A stretch of DNA of 64,000 bases from Leptodactylus fallax. Lineage: Eukaryota > Chordata > Amphibia > Anura > Leptodactylidae. The stretch lies in contig CAMRHE010001089.1 of assembly GCA_947044405.1 (NCBI GenBank), forward strand, positions 62,001 through 126,000, in the 5' to 3' direction. Below the pieces are notes generated by a model that was given only the letters and a program-made list of their open reading frames with translations, ran no database searches and had not been told where the DNA came from. Of the stretch, positions 24,336-35,779 are shown in pieces; position 1 is the first letter of the stretch; each line of letters starts with the position of its first letter. The translations under genes were made by a program, and so were the position numbers.

Positions 24336-24418
24336 TGGGCAGCATGGTGGCTCAGTCGTTAGCACTGTTGCCTCGCAGCACTGGAGTCCTGGATTCAGTG
24401 AATCCAACCAAGGACTTC
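24336..24418 (+). repeat. tRNA-derived SINE-like fragment
   Basis: GGCAGCATGGTGGCTCAGTCG followed by TTAGCACTGTTGCCTCGCAG resembles the tRNA-related head of SINEs common in fishes and frogs. TGGCTCAGTCG fits a pol III A box. A degenerate B-box region follows (GGATTCAGTGAATCC). It is not a functional tRNA gene, as no cloverleaf is supported. Confidence 0.45.
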
Positions 24419-24436
24419 TGTGGTATAGGACCTTAA

Positions 24437-24788
24437 AGAGTTGTTCCACAACTGAAAGCTATACCTTATCATGTGGAGACCAGTGGCAGTCTAATTGCTG
24501 GGTGCTCCACAATTTACAAGAACAGGATTCCCAAGTCCCTCTGTTTAAATCGAACAGCACAGCTACTAGATTCATCACTATGGGACTGCCAAAGACTAGC
24601 CATTTTTAGCACTTGGCTCTTTCATGCAGTCCTATAGAACTGAATAGAGGGCCAGTGTACATATGCAATCACTATTCCATTCAGATGAAAGGATTCGGGA
24701 CCCTTATTTGTATTGGTAAGTCCAACCCCCCACTGATCAGAAACTTACCCTCTACACTATGAATAACCTTCATTTGTGATACAACCCT
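24437..24788. mobile_element. TTAA-flanked MITE
   Basis: Bounded by TTAA on both sides (24433-24436, 24789-24792). The left end is AGAGTTGTTCCACAA and the right end TGATACAACCCT. TTAA duplication with AGRG-type ends fits Kolobok- or piggyBac-driven MITEs. Confidence 0.55.
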
Positions 24789-25025
24789 TTAAATCATTTC
24801 TTTTCAGAACTAGAGGTTATCTTTTTGTCATACAAACTATACTTCTCAACACTGAAATTGTTACCCCAAAAAGCATATAGGATAACTAGATATGTCAATG
24901 TTATACAAATGATTAAAAAGGGAGACAAAATATTCAAAACATCTAAAAGAAGTATCGAGTATGAATATTGAGAGAGTGAAGAAATACACACACTTAAATA
25001 CCTTGGCATGCTATTAATATTAGGT

Positions 25026-26000
25026 TATTAATGGTGGTCTGAGGAATGTTACGCCACACTGAATGCATTTGGGCATGCAGATCCCTTGACAATTGTCAAC
25101 CAGCGGAATCCCAGTTGTGCATGTGCAGTGTTCAGAGACACTACAGGACACTCTAGCATAGTTAGGCTTTGCAGGCTACTGACAGTAGCACAGGCTATAT
25201 GCAGTCTGGCTTGGTCCTGTTGAAATCCAGCTTCTGTGACACTGTGAATATACGGACGTACCAATATTTCCACTACCAAATCAATGTAATGCCTAGCTGT
25301 TAGCGTACCTGAAATGAAGACTAGAATTGATATGGCTACCGTACCTTTTGTCCTAACCAACAAAAACCTCCATATATAAACTTGACTGGAAGATCAACAC
25401 TCCAACATAAAAAAGATATAGTCAAGAAAAAAGCAAAAAAGTCTCAAAAATATATATAAAATATATATTTATTAATGAAAAATGCAATAAATAGCACATA
25501 TAAAATATAAAATAATATAGGTGTCACAGACAAAAGAAACTAGGACATAGCACAGGACATATGCATCACATGTCCCCCTCACCATAATCCTGTGAATAAC
25601 TAGTGTGACATTCCCTTGTGAAAGCCTCTTCATGGTGTGGTCCACACCAGATCTCCAGATCAATCTCCATCTATCATTATGTCTGAGACAAAATTGGGAC
25701 TCATAACTGTAGAGGGTAAACCTCTATTCCAGTGTCCATTGATGCTTTTGAAAGCAGTGGTGTGAGGTCAGTGAAACACCTGTAGCTGGACATCTAACTT
25801 GTAGCTCAGTGTTTTGCAAATGCCTTCTGATGGTTTGTGTCAACATTGTTAGCTGTCCTAGGCTTGAGATGTGACGTTCTATTTCACTTGCAGTACAGAT
25901 TGGATTACTGCACCATCCTTCCATTCTTGCTGTCATTCCAGTTTGTGGTTGTTCTCCTAACCACAGGGACACACAAAGTTGAACAGTGCTGACATCTCAG
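25026..26000 (-). pseudogene. Tc1/mariner-type transposase remnant, interrupted
   Basis: Read on the minus strand, three pieces belong to one transposase. TASEIERHISSLGQLTMLT and TIRRHLQNTELQVRCPATGV (about 25724-25900) are the DNA-binding part. LYSYESQFCLRHNDRWR (about 25660-25710) is where the first catalytic Asp should be, now Tyr. GTLTARHYIDLVVEILVRP and FQQDQARLH (25160-25300) hold the second Asp region. An AT-rich insertion of about 200 bp separates the second and third parts. The C-terminal Glu region was not found. The family differs from the four Tc1 elements elsewhere in the window. A second fragment lies at 59755-59930. Confidence 0.75.
25375..25570. repeat. AT-rich insertion inside the transposase remnant
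   Basis: Very AT-rich block (AAAAATATATATAAAATATAT and neighbours) with no match to the transposase frame. It lies between its first and second catalytic segments, so it entered after the transposon. The ends are not sharp. Confidence 0.4.
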
Positions 26001-27366
26001 GTGTGTAGCAATCGGACAGAGTGATAAACCATGGTTTCTCAGTTCAAGGATTATGTCCCTCTCAGAGTGCCAACATTGCACATCCCAGACATGCTCATCC
26101 CAAACCATTTGATCTGATTTTTGAGGTTTCATGTGGCTAATAAACTTTACTTTAAATCTTTCTGCCCCCATGCCACAGATTAAAGCAATGTGTTTGAAAG
26201 TTTGATCATATTCAGATCTCAGCAACACCTGCTACTTTCTCAATTTCCATATCCTTGTGGCTTGTCCTTCGTGTTGCAAGTTCAATGTTAAGGAGTGCAA
26301 TATATGGGTATGCAGAGAACAGAAAGCCAGAGGCATTAGAGAAACCTACACAATGGACAAGGGTGTGGTACCAGCTGCTGCAAGGAAAAAGTAACAAATA
26401 TTTATGGAGACAGACTGTCTGCGGGCATCAATTATATGCAAATAGATTTATCAAGTGACAATTACCCAAAGACAGCTGAGTTATTTCTCTCCGTCATAAA
26501 TTTGGAACTACTCAATGAGAATTTCCAAATACCATAATGTCTCTTGTACAAAATTCAGGGATTATATTTAAAGTCAGTGCATTTCTTATAGAGGCCTAAC
26601 CAAATATAAATGTAAGCTAAACTGATCTTTTTTTAAGTTTCTCTATGGAGGATGGAGGCAGCTGGTCGTGGTCTTATTATAGATGTCCGGGGATAAATTC
26701 TCCTTACAAGAGAAATTCAAGAAGTCTGCCTTTAGAATAAGTAAATATAATCAAGTTGCCACACTGAATACTATGCATTCTGCATGTCACTTTATTACTA
26801 GTCATATTTGTTGACTGGGGAGTTCACTTCCTTATTTAATAGAGTATAAGACAAGCCCCACAATATGGCTTTCAGAGCTGTTGTTAAAGTGGTTATCTAG
26901 TTTCAGACAAAGATTCAAACAAAATTGTATAAGTTTTCATTATGCAAACCCTTAACTTTTGTCTCTCGATATTTTTCTGAAACTGATCAATTCCTTTAAT
27001 TAGTTACTTGATACATTGTAGATATGCAAAGGCAAAAGATCATGACCACCAAATAATAAAATAACATTTCATTAGTACATATATAAAAGCATACATATAA
27101 GTGTAAAGACACAAAAATAAATGGATAAATGGAGATACCACATACATATAAAGGCTACATGGACCATGCAGGAATGTACAAATTTGTGAAGTCTGTACAT
27201 GAAGAAGGGAAAGTGATGCTATAAATGAACACTGACACTATTCACAATACTGGCATATGCCATGGGGAATAATTCCCTCTCAGGTAAAATACCACTTTAA
27301 TAATGCACAGTATAAACAACTCCCTCTCCCTCCAATGAACAAACAATGCAATCAAAAAAACGGCAT
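26001..27366. other. No recognised gene
   Basis: The part near 26000-26230 may still be transposon-derived. The rest is AT-rich and unrecognised. Confidence 0.4.
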
Positions 27367-27367
27367 G

Positions 27368-27446
27368 TAGTCTCACCTAGCCACACTCCACCCCAACGCA
27401 CGTTTCGCCAGACGGTTTCGTCGAGGGGTGTGGCTAGGTGAGACTA
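27368..27446. repeat. 19-bp perfect inverted repeat (foldback)
   Basis: TAGTCTCACCTAGCCACAC at 27368-27386 and its exact complement at 27428-27446 enclose a 41-bp loop with GCACGTTTCGCC and GACGGTTTCGTCGA. It probably forms the end of a MITE. Confidence 0.7.
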
Positions 27447-27504
27447 CTTGCTGGTTTTTTGATTGCATCGTTTTTCGGAAACCCGAGCACAGGTGTGAAC
27501 CTAG

Positions 27505-27763
27505 CGTTATTGAAGGTTGGAGGCGTTCCTGCAGAGGTGTGTTTTCAGGTTGTTCATGAGGACTGCAGTTGTGTGGGGCAGTTTTATGTATCGTAGCTCC
27601 AGAGTATAGGTGCATAGGAGAGAAATCTTGAAAACGGTGTGTGAAGAGCAGGTAAGAGCATAGTGAAGAAGGAGGTCTTGTGAGGATCAGAAATTACATA
27701 TCGGGAGGTATCAGGAGATCAGGTCAGAGATGTAAGGAAGGGAAAGCTTGCGGATAGCCATAT
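27505..27763 (-). repeat. Second copy of the LINE-like repeat seen at 63600-63900
   Basis: GCGTTATTGAAGGTTGGAGG, TCCAGAGTATAGGTGCATAG and GGAGATCAGGTCAGAGATGT parallel GCGTTATTGGAGGTTGTAGG, TCCAGAGTATGGGGGATGCA and GGAGATTAGGTCGGAGATAT at 63620-63870. On the minus strand the frame is too eroded to code. Confidence 0.6.
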
Positions 27764-27932
27764 TTGGCACTTGTTACTTTGTGAAAACCATTGTAAGCAC
27801 AGTGATTGTTTTAGTTCGTAACAGAATATAGCTAATATACTTCATAGATGTTAGATGTATATTGTTCAAAATGTTCCACTGTGAACAGCTACAAAGTATT
27901 TTTACTTTTTTTTTTTACTTTATTAGATAGAT

Positions 27933-27933
<1 letters not shown>

Positions 27934-27974
<41 letters not shown>
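27934..27974. repeat. (TA)n microsatellite
   Basis: About 20 TA units. A Tc1 element begins directly after it, and Tc1 elements target TA. A shorter imperfect TA stretch follows the element at 29290-29320. Confidence 0.9.
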
Positions 27975-27978
<4 letters not shown>

Positions 27979-27980
<2 letters not shown>

Positions 27981-29289
27981 GTGCCTTGCGAAAGTATTCG
28001 GCCCCTTTGAACTTTTCAACCTTTTGCCACATTTCAGGCTTCAAACATAAAGATATAAAATTTTAATTTTTTTGGTGAAGAATCAACAAGTGGGACACAA
28101 TTGTGAAGTGGAACGAAATTTATTGGTTATTTTAAACTTTTGTAAAAAATAAAAAACAGAAAAGTGGGGCGTGCAATATTATTCGGCCCCTTTACTTTCA
28201 GTGCAGCAAACTTACTCCAGAAGTTCAGTGAGGATCTTTGAATGATCCAATGTCGTCCTAAATGACTAATTATGATAAATATAATCCACCTGTGTGTAAT
28301 CAAGTCTCCGTATAAATGCACCTGCTCTGTGATAGTCTCAGGGTTCTGTTTAAAGCGCAGAGAGCATCATGAAGACCAAGGAACACACCAGGCAGGTCCG
28401 TGATACTGTTGTGAAGAAGTTTAAAGTTGGATTTGGATACAAAAAAATTTCCCAAACTTTAAACATCCCAAGGAGCACTGTACAAGCGATCATATTGAAA
28501 TGGAAGGAGTATCAGACCACTGCAAATCTACCAAGACCCAGCCGTCCCTCTATATTTTCATCTCAAACAAGGAGAAGACTGATCAGAGATGCAGCCAAGA
28601 GGCCCATGATCACTCTGGATGAACTACAGAGATCTACAGCTGAGGTGGGAGAGTCTGTCCATAGGACAACAATCATGGGAAGATGGATGGAGCCAAATAC
28701 AGGACCATTCTGGAAGAAAACCTGTTGGAGTCTGCCAAAGACCTGAGACTGGGATGGAGATTTATCTTCCAACAAGACAATGATCCCGAACAGAAAGCAA
28801 AATCTACAATGGAATGGTTCACAAATAAACATATCCAGGTGTTAGAATGGCTAAGTAAAAGTCCAGACCTGAATCCAGTTGAGAATCTGTGGAAAGAGCT
28901 GAAAACTGCTGTTCACAAACGCTCTCCATCCAACCTCACTGAGCTCGAGCTGTTTTCCAAGGAAGAATGGGCAAGAATTTCAGTCTCTCGATGTGCAAAA
29001 CTGATAGAGACATACCCCAAGCGACTTGCATCTGTAATCGCAGCAAAAGGTGGTGCTACAAAGTATTAACTTAAGGGGGCCGAATAATTTGGCACGCCCC
29101 ACTTTTCAATTTTTTATTTTTTACAAAAGTTTAAAATATCCAATAAATTTTGTTCCACTTCACGATTGTGTCCCACTTGTTGTTGATTCTTCACCAAAAA
29201 ATTTAAATTTTATATCCTTATGTTTGAAGCCTGAAATGTGGCAAAAGGTTGAAAAGTTCAAGGGGGCCGAATACTTTCACAAGGTACTG
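27979..29289 (+). mobile_element. Tc1-like transposon 3, internally deleted
   Basis: 1311-bp element with inverted repeats of about 200 bp starting CAGTGCCTTGCGAAAGTATT and ending CTTTCACAAGGTACTG. TA follows on the right, while the left TA has drifted to CA. It sits in a (TA)n tract. The transposase gene has lost its middle. Confidence 0.92.
28369..29069 (+). pseudogene. Tc1 transposase (DD34E) with central deletion
   Basis: The 5' piece (28369 to about 28675) encodes MKTKEHTRQVRDTVVKKF onward, with two helix-turn-helix units and the basic LPRPSRPS linker. The 3' piece (28683-29069) is in another frame. It begins MDGAKYRTILEEN and keeps FQQDNDPEQK and NPVENLWKE, with 34 residues between Asp and Glu. 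The WSDE block with the first catalytic Asp is missing. The join near 28675-28683 therefore marks a deletion of several hundred bases, since the family length is about 340 residues. The terminal repeats remain, so the copy could only move if an enzyme were supplied from elsewhere. Confidence 0.9.
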
Positions 29290-29792
29290 TATATATATAC
29301 TGTATATACTGTATATATATAGTATCTTTGTATGCTTGGAAATAATTTTTATTCTTATGTGTAATAGTATGTTGTCCCCTCATTTAACTGTAACCTTATG
29401 TTAGGCAATGTGCTTAAAATAGCTTGATGCATCTCTCTGCTTGAAATGTAAGCCATGTATTGCTTGCTGATTCCGTTATTCATTCCTTTATCCTAGTACT
29501 TATAGTACTTGTAGCTTAACTGCATGACTATAACTCTATATTTATAATACTAGTGCCTATTCAATTTCATAGCTTCACTAAAATACTTAATCTCCTTTGG
29601 GAAAACCAATAGGAAGATAGGGAAAATATTTTACATTATGAAAGGGCAGCATATTACTTAGACAGATCTGTTCACCTATTAGCCAAGCAGCATAAAAATA
29701 TTGTGCCATTTGACTAATTGAAGCGATGAAAGAATACAGAAGATTTATAGTTATGAGGCTGCTATATTCATGAGTCTGCTGTCATCACCTAC

Positions 29793-30826
29793 ACCCAAGG
29801 TGTAACTTGAGGAGGTGCAGTTGCACCTGGGCCCAGGAGCCTTAGATGCCCATAAGGTGTCTCTTCCTAATATGTGGAGACAAGTACTATAAACAATATA
29901 TTATACTTGAGGGGCCTGGTACAGATTTTGCATTGGGCCCAAGAGCATCATCTCCTGCATATGTGGCCTCCCCTAGAAATGATTGACAGGCTGCCGTGGA
30001 TCTGCATTATTGGGAAAACAGCCTTAATTAACTTTAAGGAGGACAAGGTGGAGGCAGGGATAGCCCTTCTTTAATGAATACAGGGGACTCATAACTGTGT
30101 CTGGTGTATTCTTTGTTCCTTGCTATTAGTCAAATGTTACAACAGAAGAATAGACCTGTCCTCATACTATGCTGCTCTTGAAGGGTTTGTCCAGGATAAC
30201 CGTTTTTTGGTAAGGAGGCCTGGGAAGGTTAAAAAAAAAAAGAAAAAAACATACTCACCTGTCTCCGACACTCTGGTGTCTCCCACCGCCGCGTTCCGGT
30301 CCTGCTGTTGCAGCGACTTGATTTGGCGGAAGTCTAATCAGCAGCCTAAGGAAAGGACATGGTACTCTCCCGGGAAACTCATGGGATTTGATGTCCTGGT
30401 TCCTTTACTTAAGCCTCTGATTGGTCTCAGCAGTGACATGTAGCGGGTTTTTTCACCAAAACAAGACACCAGAGCAGCAGGACCGGACCACGGTGGGAGA
30501 CAATGAAGCATCGGGGACAGGTGAGTATGGCTTTTTTTTTTTCACCTTCCTCAGCCTCCTTACCAAAAACGTGTTATCCTGGACAACCCTTTTAAACAGG
30601 GTGGCATTTTCAGGTAACAAATCCACCTTAAGTTATAAATGCATACAGAGGCATGACTTGAAGCCCCTGTAACCCAATGCAAATCTTTAATGAGGCCCCT
30701 ATCAAGTCTGTGCCTTTTAGACCATTGGTGTGTTTTATGAGGCAGAGGGATTTGGGGGGGCCCCTTTAGGGTCCAGGGCCCCGTAGCAACTCCAACCACT
30801 GCATCCCCTATAGCTATGCCTCTGAA
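29793..30826. mobile_element. Possible hAT-type repeat split by a nested MITE
   Basis: The left part (AAGGTGTAACTTGAGGAGG, then TGCACCTGGGCCCAGGAGCC) and the right part, read inverted (CAGAGGCATAGCTATAGGGG, then GGGGCCCTGGACCC), are loose inverted repeats in the style of hAT MITEs. A separate MITE lies between them. No clean 8-bp duplication was found. Confidence 0.35.
30180..30593. mobile_element. Palindromic MITE (GTTTGTCCAGGATAAC ends)
   Basis: GAAGGGTTTGTCCAGGATAAC at the left is inverted as TTATCCTGGACAACCCTTTTAA at the right. The arms continue inward with AAGGAGGCCTGGGAAGGT against ACCTTCCTCAGCCTCCTT and ACTCACCTGTC against GACAGGTGAGT, so the element is almost wholly palindromic. Confidence 0.75.
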
Positions 30827-31220
30827 TACATACTAAAACAGTGTTTTTCGTTCACCACAGCTGACTAACATTTTTAAAGATTTCTTTTGAGGGGGCAGTT
30901 CTTACTAAAACATATGCATTTTATTATTTTTTCACATATTTTCTCATCATCCATTCACAGTAATGTGTTCCTGGATGTTCTATATGTAGGTGTTTCTTTT
31001 CATTATTATCCTGCCTTTGATAATAATGAATTACCTACTGAAAAGTGATCTCTACAGAGCTGGATGTGTCAGCCTATGGTGACTTAATTGAAATGTTTTA
31101 AAACAATGTTTTAGCAAAAATACCATACATTGAATAAGAGTTTCTTTTCTGAGGATAGATTTCATTTAAAAATACAATCTTGATACCAAAAGCAAGAAAA
31201 CTGTTTCCATAGTAGTCTTA

Positions 31221-31459
31221 AAGAGAGCCTGATATCACTACTGGCATGTCTATTTTACTAGAACTGTTAATTTCCCTACATATTGCAATGGGACATTATC
31301 AGACTGTGTAGGGATAAACCTCTATTTACCTCTAACACCCATACATTTCTAGGAGTGACAATTCAATCCATAGTTCTAAGTTGCTTTAGAATTGTTATTT
31401 CAAGAACAATTATAGTATTTGGTAAAAAAAGACATGCATGGGGTATTGACAGGTCCTCT
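31221..31459. mobile_element. TTAA-type MITE
   Basis: TTAAAGAGAGCCTG at the left and GACAGGTCCTCTTTATG at the right are inverted ends of a TTAA MITE. GGCATGTCTATTTTACTAGA is shared in inverted form with the sequence just before 60269. Confidence 0.5.
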
Positions 31460-31463
31460 TTAT

Positions 31464-32349
31464 GAACTCTTTAGCAGTATGGCCAGTTCTAAGCAGAGAC
31501 ACCCATCTAAGGGCAGATCTGTTTCAATCTTTAGATGTCATCAGAACAGAGCAGGCTTCTGGTTAACTATAGTACATCCTGTTTGAACAGAATTAGTACA
31601 AAATCAGCACAAAGTAGATATTCACTTTAATGTCATAATTATAAATGAGCCAGAGCTACATGTTAATCCAATGCTTAGATTTTCTTAAAACAGTCTACTA
31701 AGGGAAAGAACAAAATGCTTCACATTAAAAATTTAGAATAAGATGTGATTTGCCGCTTTCAAGCTGGAACAAACTTAAATTATATTTGCCAAGTGGAAAT
31801 AGCCGTTCTGTTTCCTCTACAAGGCAGGAAATACCTATGATTGCATTTTAATAGCAAAATTTCACAAACACAACTATACAAATCTAGTCATATGTAACTG
31901 CCAGATGGCAGTGCTGATTTGATATACTCATATATACTCCTTTACTCATACTTATATATCTTAGCGATGGATGTGCAGGCACAGCATATCATAAGTATCC
32001 TTTTTTCCCTTACCACGAAAACAGAATTGTTGTTACTACAAGAGAGACATCAAATGATAAGTGTTATAGCCATACCCGTGTGGGTACTGTGGGCCAAACA
32101 GTAAGTTGAATATGCATATTATTTCAATAGGGTGAGGGCAAAAAGGCTTATCTCCTGGCGCAAGGATAGAGCATGCTGAAATCTAACATGCCCAATATTT
32201 GTTACCGTGGACATCTGCCATAACTTTGATATATAATGTTATTTGACAAGGACCATGAGAATAGAATAGAATAGAATAGAATAATAATATATTGATCCCA
32301 AATGGGAAATTGGATAATGCTTGAATGTTATGTTTCTACATATTGCAGC
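31464..32349. other. No recognised gene
   Basis: AT-rich. A short (AATAG)n run lies at about 32262-32284. Confidence 0.5.
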
Positions 32350-32833
32350 CAGGGGCGCACCGCTAATGAGGCGAGGTGAGGCGGCCGCCTCAGGCGGCAC
32401 TGTCCGGGGGGCGGCATTTTACTATTTAATGTAAACCAGCCCAGGACAGACCGCTTTAAAAAAAAAAAAAAAAAAACAGAGCTGAGTGCGGCCTGTCCTG
32501 GGCTGGTTTACAAGACGTCGCATCTCAGCGCAGGCGGCAATACAATGACGTCATCACGCCGCCTACGCTGATACACAGACGTCGCGGACAAGAGGAGGAG
32601 GCGGCGGCTGCATCAAGGCATCGCAGGTGAGTATAGCTTTTTTTTATCTATATAAATAGGCCGTAACCTGTTGGAGCATCCCCGGCAGGTCAGGGCCTAT
32701 TTATTTACCTACCCCGCGTCTGCTCGTGGCCGCCCCGGCTTCCCCTTCTGCTATGGGCCGCAGAAAGGGAAGCGGATGCCGCTGCAAGCGGCCGCGGGCA
32801 TTGGTAAGTTAGCCGCGGGCCGCAAATACTACT

Positions 32834-32877
32834 ATTATTATACTCCGGGGTCTATTCAGACCCCGGAGTATAATAAT
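32834..32877. repeat. Perfect 20-bp hairpin with 4-base loop
   Basis: ATTATTATACTCCGGGGTCT (32834-32853) and its exact complement (32858-32877) leave a loop of four bases. A near-identical hairpin lies at 33113-33156. Confidence 0.85.
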
Positions 32878-33112
32878 CGGAGGCCTAGGGTTGGTGAGGG
32901 AACATAAAAAACAGTGTTACTCACCTCCTGCGATCCGATGTAACTCCGAGCAGGCTTGAGGCCTGTGGTGACGTCATCAGGTCGCGTCGCCGGCCTGATC
33001 ACGTGACGTGTGTGCGCAATTAAACAGGGCCGAAAGCTGCAAGGAGTGCACCGGTGTCCAGGATAGGTAAGTAACTCTGATTTTTATGTTTGTATTCTCT
33101 CCTGGGTCTCCA

Positions 33113-33156
33113 ATTATTATACTCTGGGGTCTGAAAAGACCCCAGAGTATAATAAT
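33113..33156. repeat. Second perfect 20-bp hairpin with 4-base loop
   Basis: ATTATTATACTCTGGGGTCT and its exact complement around the loop GAAA. It differs from the first hairpin by a matched C/T change in both arms. Copy B has a shorter form at about 40462-40495. Confidence 0.85.
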
Positions 33157-33170
33157 AGTTCATGGGTCGG

Positions 33171-33857
33171 CCACTATGGGGCATAATACCCTGTGCAGGG
33201 ACCACTGTAGAGCATAATACCCTGTGCAGGGGCCACTCTGGAGCATAATACAAGTGCAGGGGCCACTATAGAGCATAATACCAAGTGCAGGGGCCACTAT
33301 AGAGCATAATACAAGTGCAGGGGCCACTATGGAGCATAATACCAGTGCAAGGGCCACTATGGAGGATAATACCAGTGCAGGGGCCACTCTGGAGCATAAT
33401 ACCAGTGCAGGGACCACTATGGAGCATAATACCGTGTGCTGGGGCCACTATAGAGCATAATACAAGTGCAGGGGCCACTATGGAGCATAATACCAGTGCA
33501 GGGGCCAATATGGGGCATAAAACTGTGTGCAGGAGTTGCTGCAGAACATAATACCGTGTGCAGTGGCCAATGCGGGGCATAATACCGTGAGCAGGGGCCA
33601 CTATGGAGCATAATACCGTGGGCAGGGGCCGCTGAGAGGCATAATACAGTGTGCAGGGGCCGCTGTGGAGCATAATACCAGTGTAGGGGCCACTATGGAG
33701 CATAATACCATGTGCAGGGGCCACTATGGAGCATAATACCGTGTGCAGGGGCCGCTGAGATGCATAATACAGTGTGCAGGGGCCGTTGCGGGCCATAACA
33801 CTGTGTAATACTGTGTGCAGGGGCTGCTGTGGAACTTTATAGTGTGTGTAAATGGGG
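33171..33857. repeat. 31-bp minisatellite, array A, about 22 units
   Basis: Tandem units of 29-32 bp with the shape CCACTATGGAGCATAATACC followed by GTGTGCAGGGG. Units vary mostly in the ATGG/GTGG/GCGG part and in the spacer between TACC and GCAGG. The array lies inside hAT copy A. Long minus-strand open frames here are a by-product of the repeat. Confidence 0.95.
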
Positions 33858-34816
33858 CGCTATAAACATGGGCTATGGCACCTGTTTATATTATACGAAG
33901 TCTGTTTATAGTGACCGTGTGATGTAATTGTAGCCTTGTCACATACTGTAGACATGTACAGGACGAGGCTGTAGTTACATTACGTGGCCGCTATGAGATG
34001 AATTACACTATGTAAACAGAGAAGCGGTCACGGCGCTTACACAGGTACCATTCAAACAGCTGATCAGTGGGGGTCCTGGGTTTTTGAACCCCACTGATTA
34101 GTTTATTAATGACCTGGAAAACCTTTTAATTAGTTAACACCTGGGGCATTATTAATAAGGGGCACTATTTATACAGGGTACACACGGACATTATTAATAT
34201 AAATATGCACTTCGGGGTATTTTTCATTATGGGGGGTTATATCATATATTTTATAATTGGGGGTAGCAGCAGGATTGGGGCTTTGTGTAGGTGAGGACAA
34301 TGTGGGTTGGATGCCTGGAAAAGTGAGGAGCCAAAGATGTCTGTGTTGCAACCTTTACAGAGACAAGTCACAGCTGTAAGAAGTGGTCATGGCGGTCCAG
34401 AGGGAAGAGAAGGGAAATGTGACCGATTAGTCAGAAACGTCACCTGTAAGTCACAGAATGTTACTGCCCTGTATTCACCTAAATGATAGAGGATAAATAC
34501 CTGAGTGATGGGGGTCTGTCTGCTGAGACCCCCACTGAGCCTGAGAATTGGGTTTTTCCCCCCCACTAGGTGGGAATCCAGCCTGGCTGCAGCCATATAT
34601 ATAGGTGTGTCACTTGGTGGATGGATGAACCCGCGTGGCTCTCATTCACTTCAATGGGAGTGCCAAAGACATCCGAAGTCCAGTCCTCAGCTATCTGCGG
34701 CGCTCCTATTATAGAGAATGGGGGCCACGTGGGCTCGTCCATCCGCCAAGCAGAAGATGTGTGAAGTTATTGTCATTGTTAATGCCGTGTTGTTGATCTG
34801 ATACTGAAGTAATACA

Positions 34817-35155
34817 CTCATGTTCCTCTTCACCTAACCTATCAAACTATGTATGCAGCAGCATTGATATCCTCCTTCACTGCAAATAATGTGAATAGTC
34901 CAAACTCTAAAAAACTTCATTCCATTATTCCTCTTCCATCAAATTTTACAGTAGCTACTATGCATTTCAGTAGGTATCATTCCCTAGGAATCTACTGTAT
35001 AGGATAAATAACATTATGATTTAATAATTAATTATATTTTATGTATGCAGTTATACCAATTATGTTCTTTGTTGTTCTTATCTATTTTATTTATATTAGA
35101 AGAGGGTGAATGGGAATTGGAACTTTTGGAGAACTGAGTGTGGGATAACTTAATC
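34817..35155. other. No recognised gene
   Basis: AT-rich sequence between the hAT copy and a MITE. Confidence 0.5.
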
Positions 35156-35556
35156 GCTAAGACCCCACGTAGCAAACTGCAGACAAAAAACACTGTGGAA
35201 GACCATGGCAGAAAACACAGCTTTTTTTGTATCGTGTGTGCCCCGGCCTGAAAAATCTACATGGAAACATACTGCTGCTCCACACTACTATTATTTTATT
35301 AGTATGATTAGGAATGTGTTTCAGGCCGGGGCCCAACGTGGCGTAAACACCACGGAAATAAACACAGCGTTTTACAGTCAAGCAAAGTGGATGGGATTCT
35401 ACTGAATCCCATCCCCACTTTGTGGTAAAATATGCACAACATGTCAATTATACCTATGGAAACGCTAGCAGTTTCTCTATAGGTATAATTGAAACAGAAA
35501 GTCCGCAGAGGAAACCTGCGTTGCTTGCTGCGGGACGCTACGTGGGGACTTAGCCT
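35156..35556. mobile_element. CCCCACGT-family MITE, copy 7 (composite)
   Basis: Outer ends are CGCTAAGACCCCACGTAGC and GCTACGTGGGGACTTAGCCT. Inside, near 35325, GGCCGGGGCCCAACGTGGCG repeats the left end, so a second copy or a rearranged half-element lies within the first. Confidence 0.7.
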
Positions 35557-35779
35557 CACATTGTTTCTTATTATGGCAAACCACTGGTGCTGCTGTATGA
35601 ACAAACCCACACTCATTACATTAGGATCTGTAGCTACATTTTTTGTTTTCATTGTATCACTATTTTAAAAGGGAGGCATGCTCTATTCCTATTCTATTTG
35701 TAATAGTTATCACCTGTATGGCAACTATGTGTTAAAACCAAGGACACACAAAAAAGGATACAGAGGGCATGGTCACATC

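Larger units (their letters stand above)
32350..34816 (+). mobile_element. Non-autonomous hAT element with minisatellite, copy A (right end lost)
   Basis: The left end CAGGGGCGCACCGCTAATGA matches copy B at 40093, and similarity continues through GGCGGCCGCCTCAGGCGGCA, the minisatellite and the unique 3' part to AAGTAATACA at 34816. Copy B continues beyond that point to its true terminus, so copy A is truncated or deleted there. It has no transposase frame. Copy A also carries a segment (about 32720-33115) that copy B lacks. Confidence 0.8.

Noticed and set aside
24336..24418. A tRNA gene
   Set aside because: An A-box-like sequence is present but no full cloverleaf or good B box can be formed. 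It fits a tRNA-derived SINE head.
33160..33796. Minus-strand open frames of up to 176 codons with a GPCTRYYAPQWPLHTVL-type repeat
   Set aside because: They follow from a stop-free 31-bp repeat unit. All three frames are open and the same peptide recurs every 31 residues. There is no signal, promoter or conserved domain.
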